Made by a program: the position numbers and the translations under genes
The notes under the pieces: model-generated
The model's database searches: none
Seen by the model: only the letters and a program-made list of their open reading frames with translations
Told to the model about the DNA's origin: nothing
Shown: in pieces, positions 22,506 to 34,306 of the stretch
How positions within the stretch are numbered: the first letter of the stretch is position 1
Layout of the letters: each line of letters begins with the position of its first letter
NCBI RefSeq assembly: GCF_003254395.2
Contig: NC_037649.1
Span: 8,891,931 to 8,955,930 of the forward strand
Source: Apis mellifera
Taxonomy: Eukaryota; Arthropoda; Insecta; Hymenoptera; Apidae
Direction of reading: 5' to 3'
Length of the DNA: 64,000 nucleotides

Positions 22506-23869
22506 TTACACTCTCTCGGACCTCGTCGTCTCGCCGACCTATCCCAAACTCGAGACGAAATTCCTGGAAAAACGTGGCACGCGTTTCCAGGAAGAAAATA
22601 TGTAGGTCGCGCGCCCATTCATAATCCCCGCCGCTAAGCTATGTGGAAGAAGCGCTTTCGTATCTCGGCGGCGAATCGGGATATCGGGACAAGTCAAAAC
22701 TTCAACGATGTTTCTTTCTTCTACTTTCTGTATATATTTTTTACATCAGACTCGATATACTCGACACGTTTCGACGTGAAATATAAATCTTAATAAATTC
22801 TTTTCACAAATTTCGTCATTTTAATCTCTGAGCAAGGATCAATTTAAACATTTGGCGTACTCCTATCGATTCACGAGTTCACGGACGCGCCCCTCGAAGG
22901 GAAAAAAGAAGGAAGGAAGGGAGGGGGGGTGCGAAATGAGATCGTATCTCTAACACCGGTGTGCGTTCGGCATTTGAAGCGTTCCGTTTAATTAGCGGCC
23001 GTGCAGCAGCGTTTTCTCGCAGCTCGTAAACGAGACGAACGGGAATGTATGCCTGCTCCCCGTTCCTGCTGCAGGAAGGGGGAGGAAGAAGGGGGGTGGG
23101 AGACGGGTTGGGAAAAAAATTTCAGGCCATTTCACAGTAATTAAAAATGTTGTAATAAAGGCAGGGAGGTTCTTTTAATTCGTAACGGCTTATATTTATA
23201 GCGTCTTGCGACTAATAATACGCCCTCCCTCGTCGCGGCGCACAACAGGTTAGCCAGGGGGATGGCCACGCCTCGAGATTCTATAGTTACGCGCTTAATT
23301 ACCCATCCTGATATACGACGCCGATCGAGAGAGCGTTTATTAATTGCGATCCCCGCAATTATTATTCTTATTCCGCCGCGATATCACGGGCCCCCTCTAA
23401 TGAAATCTCGCCGCGGCCAGATTTCGTGCCCAACTTTCTTCGCGATCCTCTTCTTCTCCTTCTTCTTCTTCTTCTTCTTCTTGCGCGTTGTAAATGAAAC
23501 ATTGCGAGATTTCCATACACGTTAGGATAGAAATATACGCCCCCTCGATAAACGAATTATTTCATTCAATTTCGATTTTTATCCGAATGCAAATATTAAG
23601 AAGAATAAGTGAAGCGATGAAAGAAGAGGAGGAGGAGGAAGAAGGAAACGGTTGCGCGCGGGAGGGGAGGGAAATTACAAGGCGAAAAATTTTTCCACGG
23701 ACAAAGTGCTTTTGAACGATGGAAACGCGGAATTTGTGGTCGAAAGGAAGCAGGCGTTAGCCGTTCGCATCGTTTGCATATCCTTTTGAAGCGGGCTCCT
23801 CCACGGAGGAGGAAGGTGTAATCCGTTTCAGTCGCTCAGTTTATTTTGCATTGTGTTGATACACATACA
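22506..23869. other. non-coding stretch, no gene seen
   Basis: Includes GC-rich G-run sequence (22900-23110) and a (TTC)n tract at 23445-23482. No coding frame is recognised. Confidence 0.5.
23445..23482. repeat. (TTC)n microsatellite
   Basis: Impure TTC/CTT run giving Phe-rich frames. Confidence 0.9.
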
Positions 23870-23933
23870 ATGGCCCGGCCGCATAAGATACGGTGTGTGC
23901 ATGTAGACCAGACACGCGCGATCTATTCAAAAG
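23870..23933 (+). CDS. weak candidate first coding exon (phase-1 donor)
   Basis: The ATG at 23870 (TACAATGG) opens a frame that reaches a near-consensus splice donor, AAAAG|GTGAGT, at 23933/23934 after 21 codons plus one base. The peptide (MARPHKIRCVHVDQTRAIYS...) has no recognised motif and no signal-peptide character. Upstream, TCAGT-type initiator-like strings occur near 23828-23840. ATG-to-donor cassettes of this length are expected by chance in 64 kb, so this is a pointer only. A non-coding 5' exon using the same donor is equally possible. Confidence 0.15.
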
Positions 23934-24110
23934 GTGAGTATGCAATTGAAGAAAAATGCATGTCCTCTCCCGGTCGGTCCCCGTTCAAAAGCTCGGGAAA
24001 GCATTTCCATACATTTACAATTCTATTATGCATTTCTTTATGACGGCGTCGTTATAATAAGCGCGGCCTGAACCGAGAGGCTTATTAGCAGTTATCGGTC
24101 AACGTTCTTC
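23934..24110. promoter_or_regulatory. candidate conserved non-coding block
   Basis: Non-repetitive sequence with homeodomain-like cores (TTTATGAC, TTATTAGC) and no ORF. It directly follows the candidate donor and could be intron-proximal regulatory DNA. This is inference from texture. Confidence 0.2.
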
Positions 24111-24700
24111 TAACAATGCTTCTTCTTCTTCTTCTTCTTCTTCTTCTTTTTCTTTTTCCTCTTCTTCGCTTCTTTTTATCGCTCCTTCTTTCTTCTTTCT
24201 CTTTTTCTTTGAAAATTTTCACCATTCACGAGATACTACTGTCTGACTGTTCGTTGCACGTAGATTTTGTAAAATAAAATTTAGGCTTTCTCGTTAGATC
24301 GTTATTATTATTGTCAATAGTTTTAAAAATACTCGCACGCGCAACCTTCTTCTATCTCTAATTCCTCTTCGAACGTAGATTTTGAAAAAGAAAAAGGAAA
24401 AAAAAAAAACATTATTTCATTACTCGTCTCTTCGATTGTTCGCTTTCTTTAAATAGAATTCTTTTAAAATATGCGAGCGTTCTTGCATTCCTCTTCCGCT
24501 TCTTCTTCTTTTTCTTCTTCTTTTCCAATGTTTCTTATTGATGAATGGTATGTACAGTTGGTTAAGATACGTAGATTTTGCATGATAAAACTTAAAACCC
24601 TATTCAATCATTTTTATCGTTATTCAGTTTGCCTCTTCCACCTTTTTCAATCGTTTCTTTGAAATATACGAATGCCAAGTTTCTCCTCCTTTTTTCCTCA
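24111..24700. repeat. degenerate tandem repeats, pyrimidine-rich
   Basis: The string ACGTAGATTTTG recurs at about 24258, 24373 and 24569. Each copy is set in similar surroundings: a CTT/TTC run, a short A-rich or AAAATTTA-like piece, then CGT-rich sequence. The copies are heavily decayed and differ in length. Confidence 0.5.
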
Positions 24701-24711
24701 TCAATAAATTC

Positions 24712-24716
<5 letters not shown>

Positions 24717-24757
<41 letters not shown>
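24717..24757. repeat. (AT)n microsatellite
   Basis: About 20 uninterrupted AT units, one of the two longest dinucleotide runs in the window. Likely length-polymorphic. Confidence 0.95.
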
Positions 24758-24759
<2 letters not shown>

Positions 24760-26540
24760 TAAATTTAGAGAAGAGAATACGTAACGTATGATAATCCATT
24801 TCACGGATAAATCCAAAATCCGTGATATCTTCGAAATTCCACTTTCAATTCTTCTTTTTGCCTCCTCTCCAATCTAATTTCATGAGCAAACTTAACCCCG
24901 CCCATCCCACGATCGTACGTCAACAATTTCCTTCGAATCACCCTTACCCGACTGCCACATTATCATGCAAACTGGTAGCGGACCAATGAACAAAATAAAG
25001 GGGGGGAAAAAAATAAAAAAAAAAAAAAGAAAGAAAAAAAAATATTCCACGAGGCATCAAAACGTTCAATTTCGAGCGGGTCGATTCGCCGAGTAGAGTA
25101 GAAGGTATATAGAAGAAGCTCTACAGGTTTTCGATGTTTAATCGTCTGTCAAATTCACGGTACGGAAAGCCGAATTCCCTTCAAGGGAGAACGTAAAAGA
25201 GAAAAGTTGTATCGACGTGGAAAAGTCGAGAATCAAGTGCGAAGAAACCTCGATTCTCAATATCCTTCTCCTTCTTTCTTTAGTCTTCTCCTCCATACTT
25301 TTCACTCCTTTCCTATCCTCCATTTCCACCATTCCTTCGTTTCTCAGCATTCGAGGGAGAAGAACGAAGGGGAGGGGAAGAGGAGACACGCGTATTAATT
25401 TGCTCGACACGAATAAAAAAAGGGAAAGGAAAAAAGTAATGGAGCTCGGCCGAGTCGGCTTACCGTTAGATATAAGTTAAAGCGTAAATATACGTCTTTC
25501 TTCCTTCTCCGTGTTATCCCTTTTCCCAACTGTGCTATCTGTAATTGATATCTATATATATATATACAGGGGAGAAGGATGCGTGATTATACAGTGTTAA
25601 GGAAATTGAACATAATGTATCGCCGATGAATTTCATTCCGTTGATTTGATCCGCAATTATGCGGATTGGAACGAGTCCCGAGGATTTCTTCGATTTGGCG
25701 AACCTGCATTAATTCTCCTTTCCAACTTGCGCTCTTTTTGCTTTCTACACGCAATTACACCACTGTCACCGCGTGATGTATATAATAACGGCCGAGTCCT
25801 AGGTTTATTTCGCTCGCCTCTTCCTTTCCTCCGTCGAGGAACGTATACCGAGAAAATTCGATATCGATTCGAGATCGACTGGGGAGGATCGGTGATTAAC
25901 TCTGATCCAATATTCCATAATATACAACGTATATTATGGAACGTGTAATTCATCATTGCAAACCTCGCATTCGTATATTCAACTTTCAAAATTCAATCTC
26001 TATTCTGTTCGTTCGATTATCCTCTTCGATTCCACTTGTAAAACTTTGGAAAGAAAAAAAGAAGAAGGAGGAGGAGGAAAAGATCGGCACATTCGTACAT
26101 TATTCACACGCGGAAGCATCAATAATAGAGGCAAAATACAAGGCTACTCGTTTATTCCATAAATCTGACGATAAATAACGGGCGTGTTTGGGGTGTTGGA
26201 TAGCTCGTGGCCGCTTATCGTATCCCACAAATGCGGCGGAACGCATTTAAAATGTATTGAACTGTCACGGGGCGCCGGTTTCCCGGATTTTAACATTTTT
26301 CATCGGCCGAGCGAGACGCGGGTCCGCGCGGATTACCGAGTTATCGTTGTTCTAAGTGTGTCGGTCAACCGAATTGGGTTCGAGGCCCCCTCCAAAAACG
26401 CGTCCAACCCCGCGCCTAATCCCGGCCATAACGCTTTTTCGTTCGCCGCTCACCCTTGCGAGCGAGAGGAGAGAAAGCCTTCGACGCAGCCGAATAGAGC
26501 GGCTTCCGCCCTTTTCACTCCGAATTTCGCGATTCGCCAC
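24758..26540. other. non-coding stretch, no gene recognised
   Basis: A-rich tract at 25005-25041, AT run near 25552-25567, and a perfect hairpin at 25913-25941. The CpG-rich piece 26180-26540 carries a 142-codon open frame lacking any ATG, which I do not accept as a gene. Confidence 0.5.
25913..25941. other. perfect 13-bp inverted repeat with 3-nt loop
   Basis: TTCCATAATATAC (25913-25925), loop AAC, GTATATTATGGAA (25929-25941). Its arms are longer than those of the other short AT hairpins here. Possible cruciform; function unknown. Confidence 0.8.
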
Positions 26541-27886
26541 GGATTCCAACCATTTCAACTAAGCCGAGCTATCTGCAATCGATCCTCGCCATCTCTCGTT
26601 AGATTCGAATAGAAGAGAACAATTTGCCAATGTTTCATTTTTTTAATAACTCTCGAGAGAGTTAACTAACAACTAAGTCGAGCTATTTGCAATCGATCTC
26701 TCGTTAGATTCTCTCCCGTTAGAATAGAAGAGAACAATTTATCGATGTTTAATTTTTTTAATAATTTTCGAGAGAGAGTTATTCGGAGTTACACGATGGA
26801 TTCCAACGATTTCAACTAAGCCAAACTATCTGGAATTGATCTTTCGTTAGATTCTCTTCTGTTAGAAAGAATAGAAGAAAATAATTGGCAGATGTTTCAT
26901 TTTTTTAATAACTCTCGAGAGAGTTAACTAACTAAGCCGAGTTATTTGCAATCGATATCTCGTTAGATTCTTTCTCGTTAGAATAGAAGAGAACAATTTG
27001 TCGATATTTAATTTTTTTAATAACTCTCTCGCGACAGATTGCAACGATTTCAACTAAGCCAAGCTATTTGCAATCGATCTCTCGTTAGATTCTCTCCCGT
27101 TAGAATAGAAAAGAATAATTTGCCGATGTTTAATTTTTTTGATAAGAGAGAGAGAGAGAGAGTTAACTAAGCCGAGTTATCTGCAGTCGATCTCTCGTTA
27201 GATTTTCTCCCGTTAGAATAGAATAAAAGAGAACAATTGGCTGATATTTAATTTTTTTAATAACTCTCTCGAATTAGTTATTCGGAGTTACACGACGGAT
27301 TCCAACGATTTCAACTAAGCCGAGCTATTTGCAATCGATCTTCGCCACCTCTCATTATATTCGAATAGAAGAGAACAATTTGCCGATGTTTCATTTTTTT
27401 AATAACTCTTTCCAACGATTTCAACTAAGCCGAACTATTTGGAATCGATCTCTCGTTAGATTCTCTCCTGTTAGAATCGAATAGAAGAGAACAATTTGCC
27501 GATGTTTAATTTTTTCAATAATTCTCAAGAGAGAGTTAACTAACAACTAAGCTATTTGCAATCGATCTCTCGTTAGATTCTCTCTCGTTAGAATAGAAAA
27601 GAACAATTTGCCGATATTTAATTTTTTTAATAACTCTCAAGAGTTAACTAACTAAGCCGAGCTACTTGCAATCGATCTCTCGTTAGATTCTCTCCTGTTA
27701 GAATCGAATAGAAGAGAACAATTTGCCGATGTTTAATTTTTTTAATAATTCTCAAGAGAGAGTTAACTAACAACTAAGCTATTTGCAATCGATCTCTCGT
27801 TAGATTCTCTCCCGTTAGAATAGAAGAGAATAATTGTCGATGTTTAAATTTTTTTAATTACTCTCGAGAGAGAGTTATTCGGAGTT
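26541..27886. repeat. satellite-like tandem array, about 11 units of 110-146 bp
   Basis: The marker block GAACAATTTGCCGATGTTT (with variants) recurs near 26617, 26732, 26878, 26991, 27113, 27230, 27371, 27488, 27601, 27716 and 27826. A typical unit reads: AACTAAGCCGAGCTATTTGC, AATCGATCTCTCGTTAGATT, CTCTCCCGTTAGAATAGAAG, the marker, then TTTTTTTAATAACTCTC and a CTCTCGAGAG-type palindrome. Most spacings are 110-122 bp. Two are 141-146 bp because an extra TTATTCGGAGTTACACG / GGATTCCAACGATTTC segment is present, suggesting a higher-order arrangement. Confidence 0.95.
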
Positions 27887-30800
27887 ACGATAATTCGAGG
27901 AGAAGAAAGTTTTACTCTCGAATCTACCCTAATTTTACGAGGATCGGAAGGAGGAAGGGGGGGAAAGAATGATAAGAATCGCGACGTTAGAGGATATCGC
28001 CGGTTCGATTTCGGAATATGGTTATACGTTGCAGTGAACCCGACAGATATGGAGCTTTGAATTTCTGCCTCATTTTCATATATACGCGTTCCCATCGCGT
28101 TTATAGCAGATTCTTCGCGTATATACCTGTTACACGCCGATTACACTTGTAACCGGAGAAGTAAAACTGAACGAGGATTGGAAATAACAGAAACCGCGCG
28201 GAGTTCGTTTCCACGAAAGTTCATTTTAACATTTGTTAATTATTTATCATTTATTAATCTCGTGAAAATTCTCGAAACGCTTTCTATCCTACGATCCAAT
28301 AACTATAGAATAGAACAAGGATAGAAAGAAAGTTTCGAGCAAATCAACTGATCGAATCAACGCGATTGTTGCAATCAATCGAAATCGAGCTCGCATTAAT
28401 TCCGAAAGGAGGGCAATTCGATTAATCTGGGAGGAGGAGGGCAAAGGGCGAGGTCCATCCTAATCTGCATCGGCAGATTGCTCTGAGAATTGACAGAGAG
28501 GAGCGATTTCGCCTCGCCCTTGCTTCCAAGTCGCCACACTCGAGTGTCTCATCATCTTGAATCGAACCAATCTTCTTAGACCCGATCTCTCGCGGTCTTT
28601 TGGACGGAGAACTCGATGCATACATTAAGGCGGCTTTAATTGAGAAGAGTTCCCCCCCTCCCGGACGAGTAAATTTGCCGTGTTCGTAATAACGGAGAAC
28701 GTTGAATCTCCCAGGGGGGGAGGGAGAGGGATCACACTTAACGCGTCAACTTCTCGCAATTTTAACATCGAGAGCAAACTCTCGCACTTTGATTAGTTTG
28801 ACGAATAATTTATTTATATTTATTTATATCCTTTATCTCGCGGAATCGAGTTATTTTTAAATTTCTGAGAGAAATCGATGCATCGAGTTATATAGATTAC
28901 GTTACACGTTAATTTAATTTCGATCGAAAATTTATTCAAATTCCCGCCTTGGCTCGGTCACGCGCAATTCCTAGGAAATGCGTAGGAAATATAGTGGTAC
29001 CTTGTTGAAAAGAATGGGCTAACAGGGTGTGGAGTTTTACGCTGGCGGCGTTGAGTGGATCCTAATAAAAGACCATAGTCGGCTTATCGAATCTCGGGTT
29101 TGCGGTGGCGGAGGAGTGTTCATAGCCTGTAGCCATTTTCACCCCTCTGTCAACCTTCGACCTCCGTTCCATTATCCTAGTCTTCCGCCGCGGTATCATT
29201 TACTTCCAACGCTTCTCGAGACGAGACTTGACGCCGCTCCAGGAATCTCCACTCGATGGAGATTCGAACTTTACGCTCGAAAACGCTCGAGATAACGATT
29301 ATGGATCGGATAGATTTTTTTAACGACGACGACGAACGAAAAATTGAGAGGAAACGTAAGTAGAATCTCTTTGAAAAATTAATTTAATTATTTTTCTTAT
29401 TCGATTTTGAACAATTTTAATTCTGACGTTATAGAGAAAGACGATCGAAACGACGAACGGTTAAAAGGAGGAGGAGGGGAAGAAGGGGAAAAAAGGAAAG
29501 GAAAGGAGGGGGGGGAAGAAAGAAAGAAAGAAGAGGAAAAAGAATAGGAGGGATGGTGGAATGCCTTTATACGGCGCATCTCTATGAGATTCTTTCACGA
29601 CACGCCGATTTAAAATGCCTTTTAAGACGTTAGATAGGGATTGGTGGAATTGTGCCGGTCTGAATCGAACGTTCGACGCCCGTACCCTCTGATGCTCCAT
29701 AAGTTGCATTCCTACTTTCTACCTTAATAAGAAAGTCGACGCGTCCGCGTCTATACTTATGCAACGAGCCGTGCTCCGTTTGACGACAACGTCGAAAGGA
29801 GCAATATTCCATTTAGATGAAACTTTCGATCCTCTTCGCGCCCGTTTTTCTCCCAATCCAGCTCGTTATTCAAGAGATGAGATACGTTCCATTGTCGCGA
29901 TATTAAAATTTTTATCTCTTTATCTTCGGAAAATCCTTTAAATTTCTATTTCGTTTGGACAAAAGAGAAGAAAAATCTATCTACGATTGTATATAATTCG
30001 AAATCGATAATTGTAAAAAGCGAAATGCAAAATTATTTAAAAAAAAAACTAAAGAAAAGTGAATCTGAATTGGCAAAATCAAAGGGGGTCCAAACGGTCC
30101 TTCGGGAAACAAAAGCGCTCGTTTGGCCGCATTATAATACAACGACAGCGAACATATCCCCCGCAACTTAAAATCGTGCTGCTTTGCAATTCCGCTCTCC
30201 CTCTTTCTCTCTCTCTCTCCAATCTTCGAATTTTTACATAATCGCGTTTCAAAGCCGGATAATATTTATACGATAATTGAGCCGGCCACGACGCCGCACG
30301 ATAATGCACGCGCAATTATGGAAATGTGCGACCCTCTCGACGCGTTTTTTTCTTAATCCTCCTTTTCTCCACATTATACGCGACAATCTTTTCCCGAACG
30401 ATACTTCCTTCTAACCTCAATCCCATTCCAAGCGCAACGTTTCGTTCGCGATTACTTTGAAAAGATCAAAACTTTTCCTCTCGATCGAAAAACAACGATC
30501 GTCCACGAATGAATCGGTCATCTCACGAAGAATTCATCTAGGAAGCGTTTGTTATATTACGCGCAAGACGGAGTGGGAGGGATAGAATGGAAGCTAAGGG
30601 CCCAAGTTTGGGTAATAATTGGGGATGATTATGGATGGAGTCGCGCGCACGCTCGCAGTTTAGTGCCATTTACATTGTTAATAGAATCATTATTAGGTTA
30701 TCGTGGCGATTTATCCGGTTAATTGGGATGCCTGGAGGGGAGGGGGGTAGGGAGGGAAAAATGCCAGGGGCCCGGTCATTCGCAGTTACGCCCGGTGCGC

Positions 30801-31534
30801 CGGTTAACGCCGAGCCCGGCGCGTCGTTCCGTCTCCGGCCACGAATATTCCAACGTTATTATATATACCTGCTGTGATACCAGCCCTCGAAATCATAGAG
30901 CAGCGAGCGGGCCGCTCCGAGAGGGACAGAGAGAGAGAGAGAGAGAGATAGGGGGAAAAAAAGAAGTTAATCGTCGAGTAGCGCAATAATTACTTTGGCC
31001 CGGCTCTCGGCCCTCCCACCACCCTCTCGATCCGTGTATCCGGCCAATCATTACGTTTTCGAAATGGAAATTCTCCTTCTCTCTTCCATTTTTCTTCCTC
31101 CTCGTTTTCGATTAACGAGAAACGTGGAAATGTGTACTAATAAACGCGCGACGAGGAATTTTTGTGGAATTTTTTTTTTGGGCGATCGTTAAATTTTTCG
31201 AATTCTATCTTCGAAACGCGTTGTTGCAAGGGAAAGGATTCTATTATTTCGTCTTCGTCGGAAAGGTGTGATTCTTCTCCGTTAAATTCGTGAATCACGT
31301 TGAGAATATCGGATAATTTGCATACACTGGCAAAAAGAAAAAAAAAATATTCTACATCTTCAAAAATTACTAAAGTTGTTTAATATTCATTCTACGCGGC
31401 TGATAGTAGCTGGAATTTCAAAATTTCGTCCGGTATCATTCCCTTAAATCGCGCCAATTGCACGCTTTGGCTTTTTTAACGAATCCGCTGCTCGATCGTT
31501 TCCAAACTTAATAAAAATCAAATGATTCTCCAAA
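27887..31534. other. non-coding stretch, no gene recognised
   Basis: Mixed composition with G-rich runs (27950, 28650-28730, 29480-29520), a (GA)n piece near 30932-30949 and a GGGCCC-containing island at 30590-30850. An ATG-to-donor cassette at 29301-29355 was noted but is not strong enough to call. Confidence 0.5.
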
Positions 31535-31951
31535 ATGAAACAATTCTCTCGTTCTCGCGTACACTTCGGCCGCCTCGATTATCAAAACATTAAGAATTCG
31601 ACGAATCTTAAAAAGCTTAAAAGCAGCGATACGAATAAAATATTACGTTACATACGAAAAGCAAAAAAGCATCCTTTCCACGAAAGAAACGAGCAACCTA
31701 TTATCTCTAATATAAAAAAAAAGAAAGAAAAATTTGAAGAAGAAGCGAAGCAAGATAGGAAACAAGAGAACAAAAGCAAGAATCTCGAAGGAGGAAACAA
31801 AAAACGGAGAAAGAAAAGAGAGAGAAGAAGAAAAAAAACGGAACAAATTCGGCATGCATCCTCTATGACTAAATGCTGGGGCATACCTTTCGAAAGCGTA
31901 GTGTCTCTCGTCAAATCTGTAACACATAAACAAGCATACGTCACTACATAA
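31535..31951 (+). CDS. uncharacterised 138-codon lysine-rich ORF, doubtful
   Basis: The ATG at 31535 has a near-ideal insect start context (CCAAAATGAA). The protein would be 138 aa: a basic N-terminal third, then a Lys/Glu/Arg-rich charged middle (~65-103, encoded by an AAGA-rich tract), then a less biased C-terminus (HASSMTKCWGIPFESVVSL...). The charged middle could form a coiled coil or disordered segment, but it comes from a purine-rich tract that would be open by chance. No family is recognised and there is no supporting splice or promoter structure. Confidence 0.2.
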   Translation: MKQFSRSRVHFGRLDYQNIKNSTNLKKLKSSDTNKILRYIRKAKKHPFHERNEQPIISNIKKKKEKFEEEAKQDRKQENKSKNLEGGNKKRRKKRERRRKKTEQIRHASSMTKCWGIPFESVVSLVKSVTHKQAYVTT

Positions 31952-32385
31952 CAGCATTACGTGTACACGGGGTCCAGGTAAAAGGGGGTGATTGGATCGG
32001 AATAAAAGCCCGATCCCCGCCGTTTTGCGAAACTAGTTTCGAGGGGACGGGGACCGAAGAAACGCGCAGAGAAGGGGAGGAAAACGGGTGGGGTGGAGGA
32101 CGAGAGCGAGGGGTGGCTGTTGTGGACGGAGTGGATAAAAAGGGGGGGAGAGAACCGCGAATATTATTGGAGAGACGGTAGTTTGGTGCACATAAGTAGT
32201 TATACCTATAAGTAGACATAATCATCATCACCAGGCGTAGGTAGGCAGACGGGTAAGGTTAATTTCCAAACCCCGTATTATGGCCCCCGAATCAAGTTTT
32301 CCATAGTATAATAAGCAATTTTATGACGTGCACTCGTAATTATATTGAGATTAGATAAGACGAGGGGCCCCGTTTTAGATTTTGC

Positions 32386-32410
32386 GGCCCCTCCTCGTTC
32401 ACGAGGGGCC
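32386..32410. other. GC-rich stem-loop beside a third copy of the arm
   Basis: GGCCCCTC (32386-32393) pairs perfectly with GAGGGGCC (32403-32410) over a 9-nt loop. The same arm, CGAGGGGCC, also occurs at 32361-32369, so two alternative pairings exist. Function unknown. Confidence 0.65.
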
Positions 32411-32802
32411 ATTGTCCAAGTGGAAAAATTTGGACCTGTATGTGTATATACATATATATATATATATATATATAGGATGTTGTGCGCGCACGATCTGGAC
32501 GATTGGACGACGACGATGCGTCCTTGCGGTATGCTTGTCGTGATGATTTTGATGATACCTTTGTGGCCGGGCCAACATCGGCCGCGATTAAATCGCGATC
32601 ACGTTAATTTTCGTAATCTGTGGACTGTGTATACATCGATGATCGTCCAATCGATCGCTTAAAATAAAGATATTTGGACCAAGGGAAAAAATGTTTTATC
32701 GAACCTTGACCTTTTGCCTCGCTAAAATTAAAATTCTACAAATTTCGAAGAAAAGAAAGAAAAGAAAATTCACCGTGCCCCCGAGTTTTCTTCAATTTCG
32801 CA

Positions 32803-32830
32803 AACTATATATACAACGGTATATATAGTT
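32803..32830. other. perfect 12-bp AT inverted repeat
   Basis: AACTATATATAC (32803-32814), loop AACG, GTATATATAGTT (32819-32830). Confidence 0.75.
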
Positions 32831-34131
32831 AGTTTGGGAGATCGATAGTATCCGTGGAGAAACGATAGATTTGCGAGATCGTGTGGATCCTGAGAGCTTT
32901 CGGGAAGAAGCGTATCGCGCGATTCCCGTCCCGGTTTTTGCCCGGCGCGAGACTCGAAACCCGGGAACAAACAAGTCCCGCGACACGTTGCATTTACAAT
33001 GCTATTTTTCTCCTAAATGGAACTTCTTCTGATATCGCGATCGAGAGGGCCGACCCTCGTTTTTCCGATACCTCGAGGATCGAGTGGCCGCGGCGGCCCC
33101 CGGAATGTCGGCCGAACCGATAAAAACCGAATCAAATATCCTACCGTTCGGCCCCCGGCCCCGACTAATGAAAATACCCATTGTTAACCGGGCCGGTTTT
33201 GCGCCGCAGAAATTTTCGGCCCCAGCATCCCGTCCCCGTGCGGCATTTCACTGCCGGACGTATTAGGCCGAACACGTAATTACTGCGAGTTTCTTTCCGC
33301 TCTCCTCCCGTGGTGTACCGCTCTCCTATTTTGGACACGTCCATCGTTTCCAATTCGATGGAGGGAGGCAGGGGAAAAGAAACGATCGCAAGAAACGTAG
33401 GGGAGGGGGCATGCATCTTTTCGGCACGTTGGTCGATAACAACGGGGAAAATTTCGTTATCTATCGATTTATCTTTTTGGATTTACCGATCCAAAGTGGG
33501 TACACACGCGATGGTTGAAACCTATTTCACGGTCGTTGATCCTGGAGGAGCGCGAAAAGAACGAGCGAATGACAAATAGGAGAAATCTTTGGGAGGGGAG
33601 GGAGACTCGAACGTTTCGACGCGGAAGAGGAAACGTGGCTCCTTCCGTTGGGAACGCGCCACGACAATCGCAGTCAATTGTCATTACGGGAAATTAAATC
33701 AGTCGTCAGCTTCTATTTACGCGGGCCCTTACGCCGCGTAAATCGACCCAGAGATAAACCACGTTTCTCCACGCGACGGAAGAATCGGGGATCTGATCGA
33801 ATACCGTTATTTAAAAAAAAAAAAAATCACTCGAACGAGACGAAGAAAGAAAAAAAGATAATAATCCGGAAACGATCCTTCCGCTGAGGAGGACTCGAGC
33901 CGAGTCGAAAAGGCCGGGTCGAAAACAGAAGCTATCGACCTCCTCCTGCTCCGGGGGAACGGAGGAGAAGAGGGCACGAATCTCGATCGAACGGCGGGTG
34001 GAGGGGTGGATACCGCGGAAGAGGACGTGAAAACAATTTGAATCGCGGCCGGTTGCATTCATTTGGGGATCGGTTTTGGAACGGTTTCTCCCCGTGATCC
34101 TTATTTAAGTTAGCCTCACGTTCGGCCGCAG

Positions 34132-34306
34132 CACGTGATCCAGCTGCTCGAGAGGAATCCCACGTATCCGTGACGTCACTCCTATCTCGGTGAGCGCAAG
34201 CTGCACGAGCCGATACCGGGGGCTTGAGCGCGAGACTTCTGTCTAGTCGGCTGACTTATTAGGAATTCCGCTCGTCCCACGTGCAGAAATTCGGCTGCGC
34301 CACGTG
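34132..34306. promoter_or_regulatory. candidate E-box/CRE regulatory module
   Basis: Three perfect CACGTG E-boxes lie at 34132-34137, 34278-34283 and 34301-34306. A full CRE palindrome GTGACGTCAC lies at 34170-34179 and a CAGCTG E-box at 34141-34146, all within 175 bp. CACGTG is bound by bHLH and bHLH-PAS factors (for example CLOCK/CYCLE or MYC/MAX) and TGACGTCA by CREB/ATF. The block is non-repetitive and CpG-rich. Clustering is seen directly. Function as a promoter or enhancer is inferred, and no transcript start could be fixed. Confidence 0.35.

Larger units (their letters stand above)
31952..34131. other. non-coding stretch, no gene recognised
   Basis: Includes a GC hairpin at 32386-32410, an AT run near 32453-32475 and an AT hairpin at 32803-32830. 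The CpG-rich block 32880-33280 holds short frames open on both strands. Nothing is recognised as coding. Confidence 0.5.

Noticed and set aside
26378..26396. GGTTCGAGGCC resembling a tRNA B box
   Set aside because: The flanking bases cannot form the T stem and no A box is present.
26184..26612. 142-codon plus-strand frame
   Set aside because: GTG start and no in-frame ATG. It runs into the tandem array and lies in CpG-rich, stop-poor DNA.
26541..27886. Regular repeats considered as a CRISPR-like array
   Set aside because: Units vary in sequence and length, there are no unique spacers between identical short repeats, and the DNA is eukaryotic.
28601..28613. 13-nt match TGGACGGAGAACT to the start of microRNA miR-184
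   Set aside because: The match stops before the conserved 3' half, and no complementary arm capable of forming a precursor hairpin is seen on either side.
29301..29355. ATG-to-donor cassette MDRIDFFNDDDDERKIER ending at GTAAGT
   Set aside because: Only 18 codons. Such cassettes are expected by chance given the number of GTAAGT/GTGAGT strings in 64 kb, and upstream sequence gives no promoter hint.
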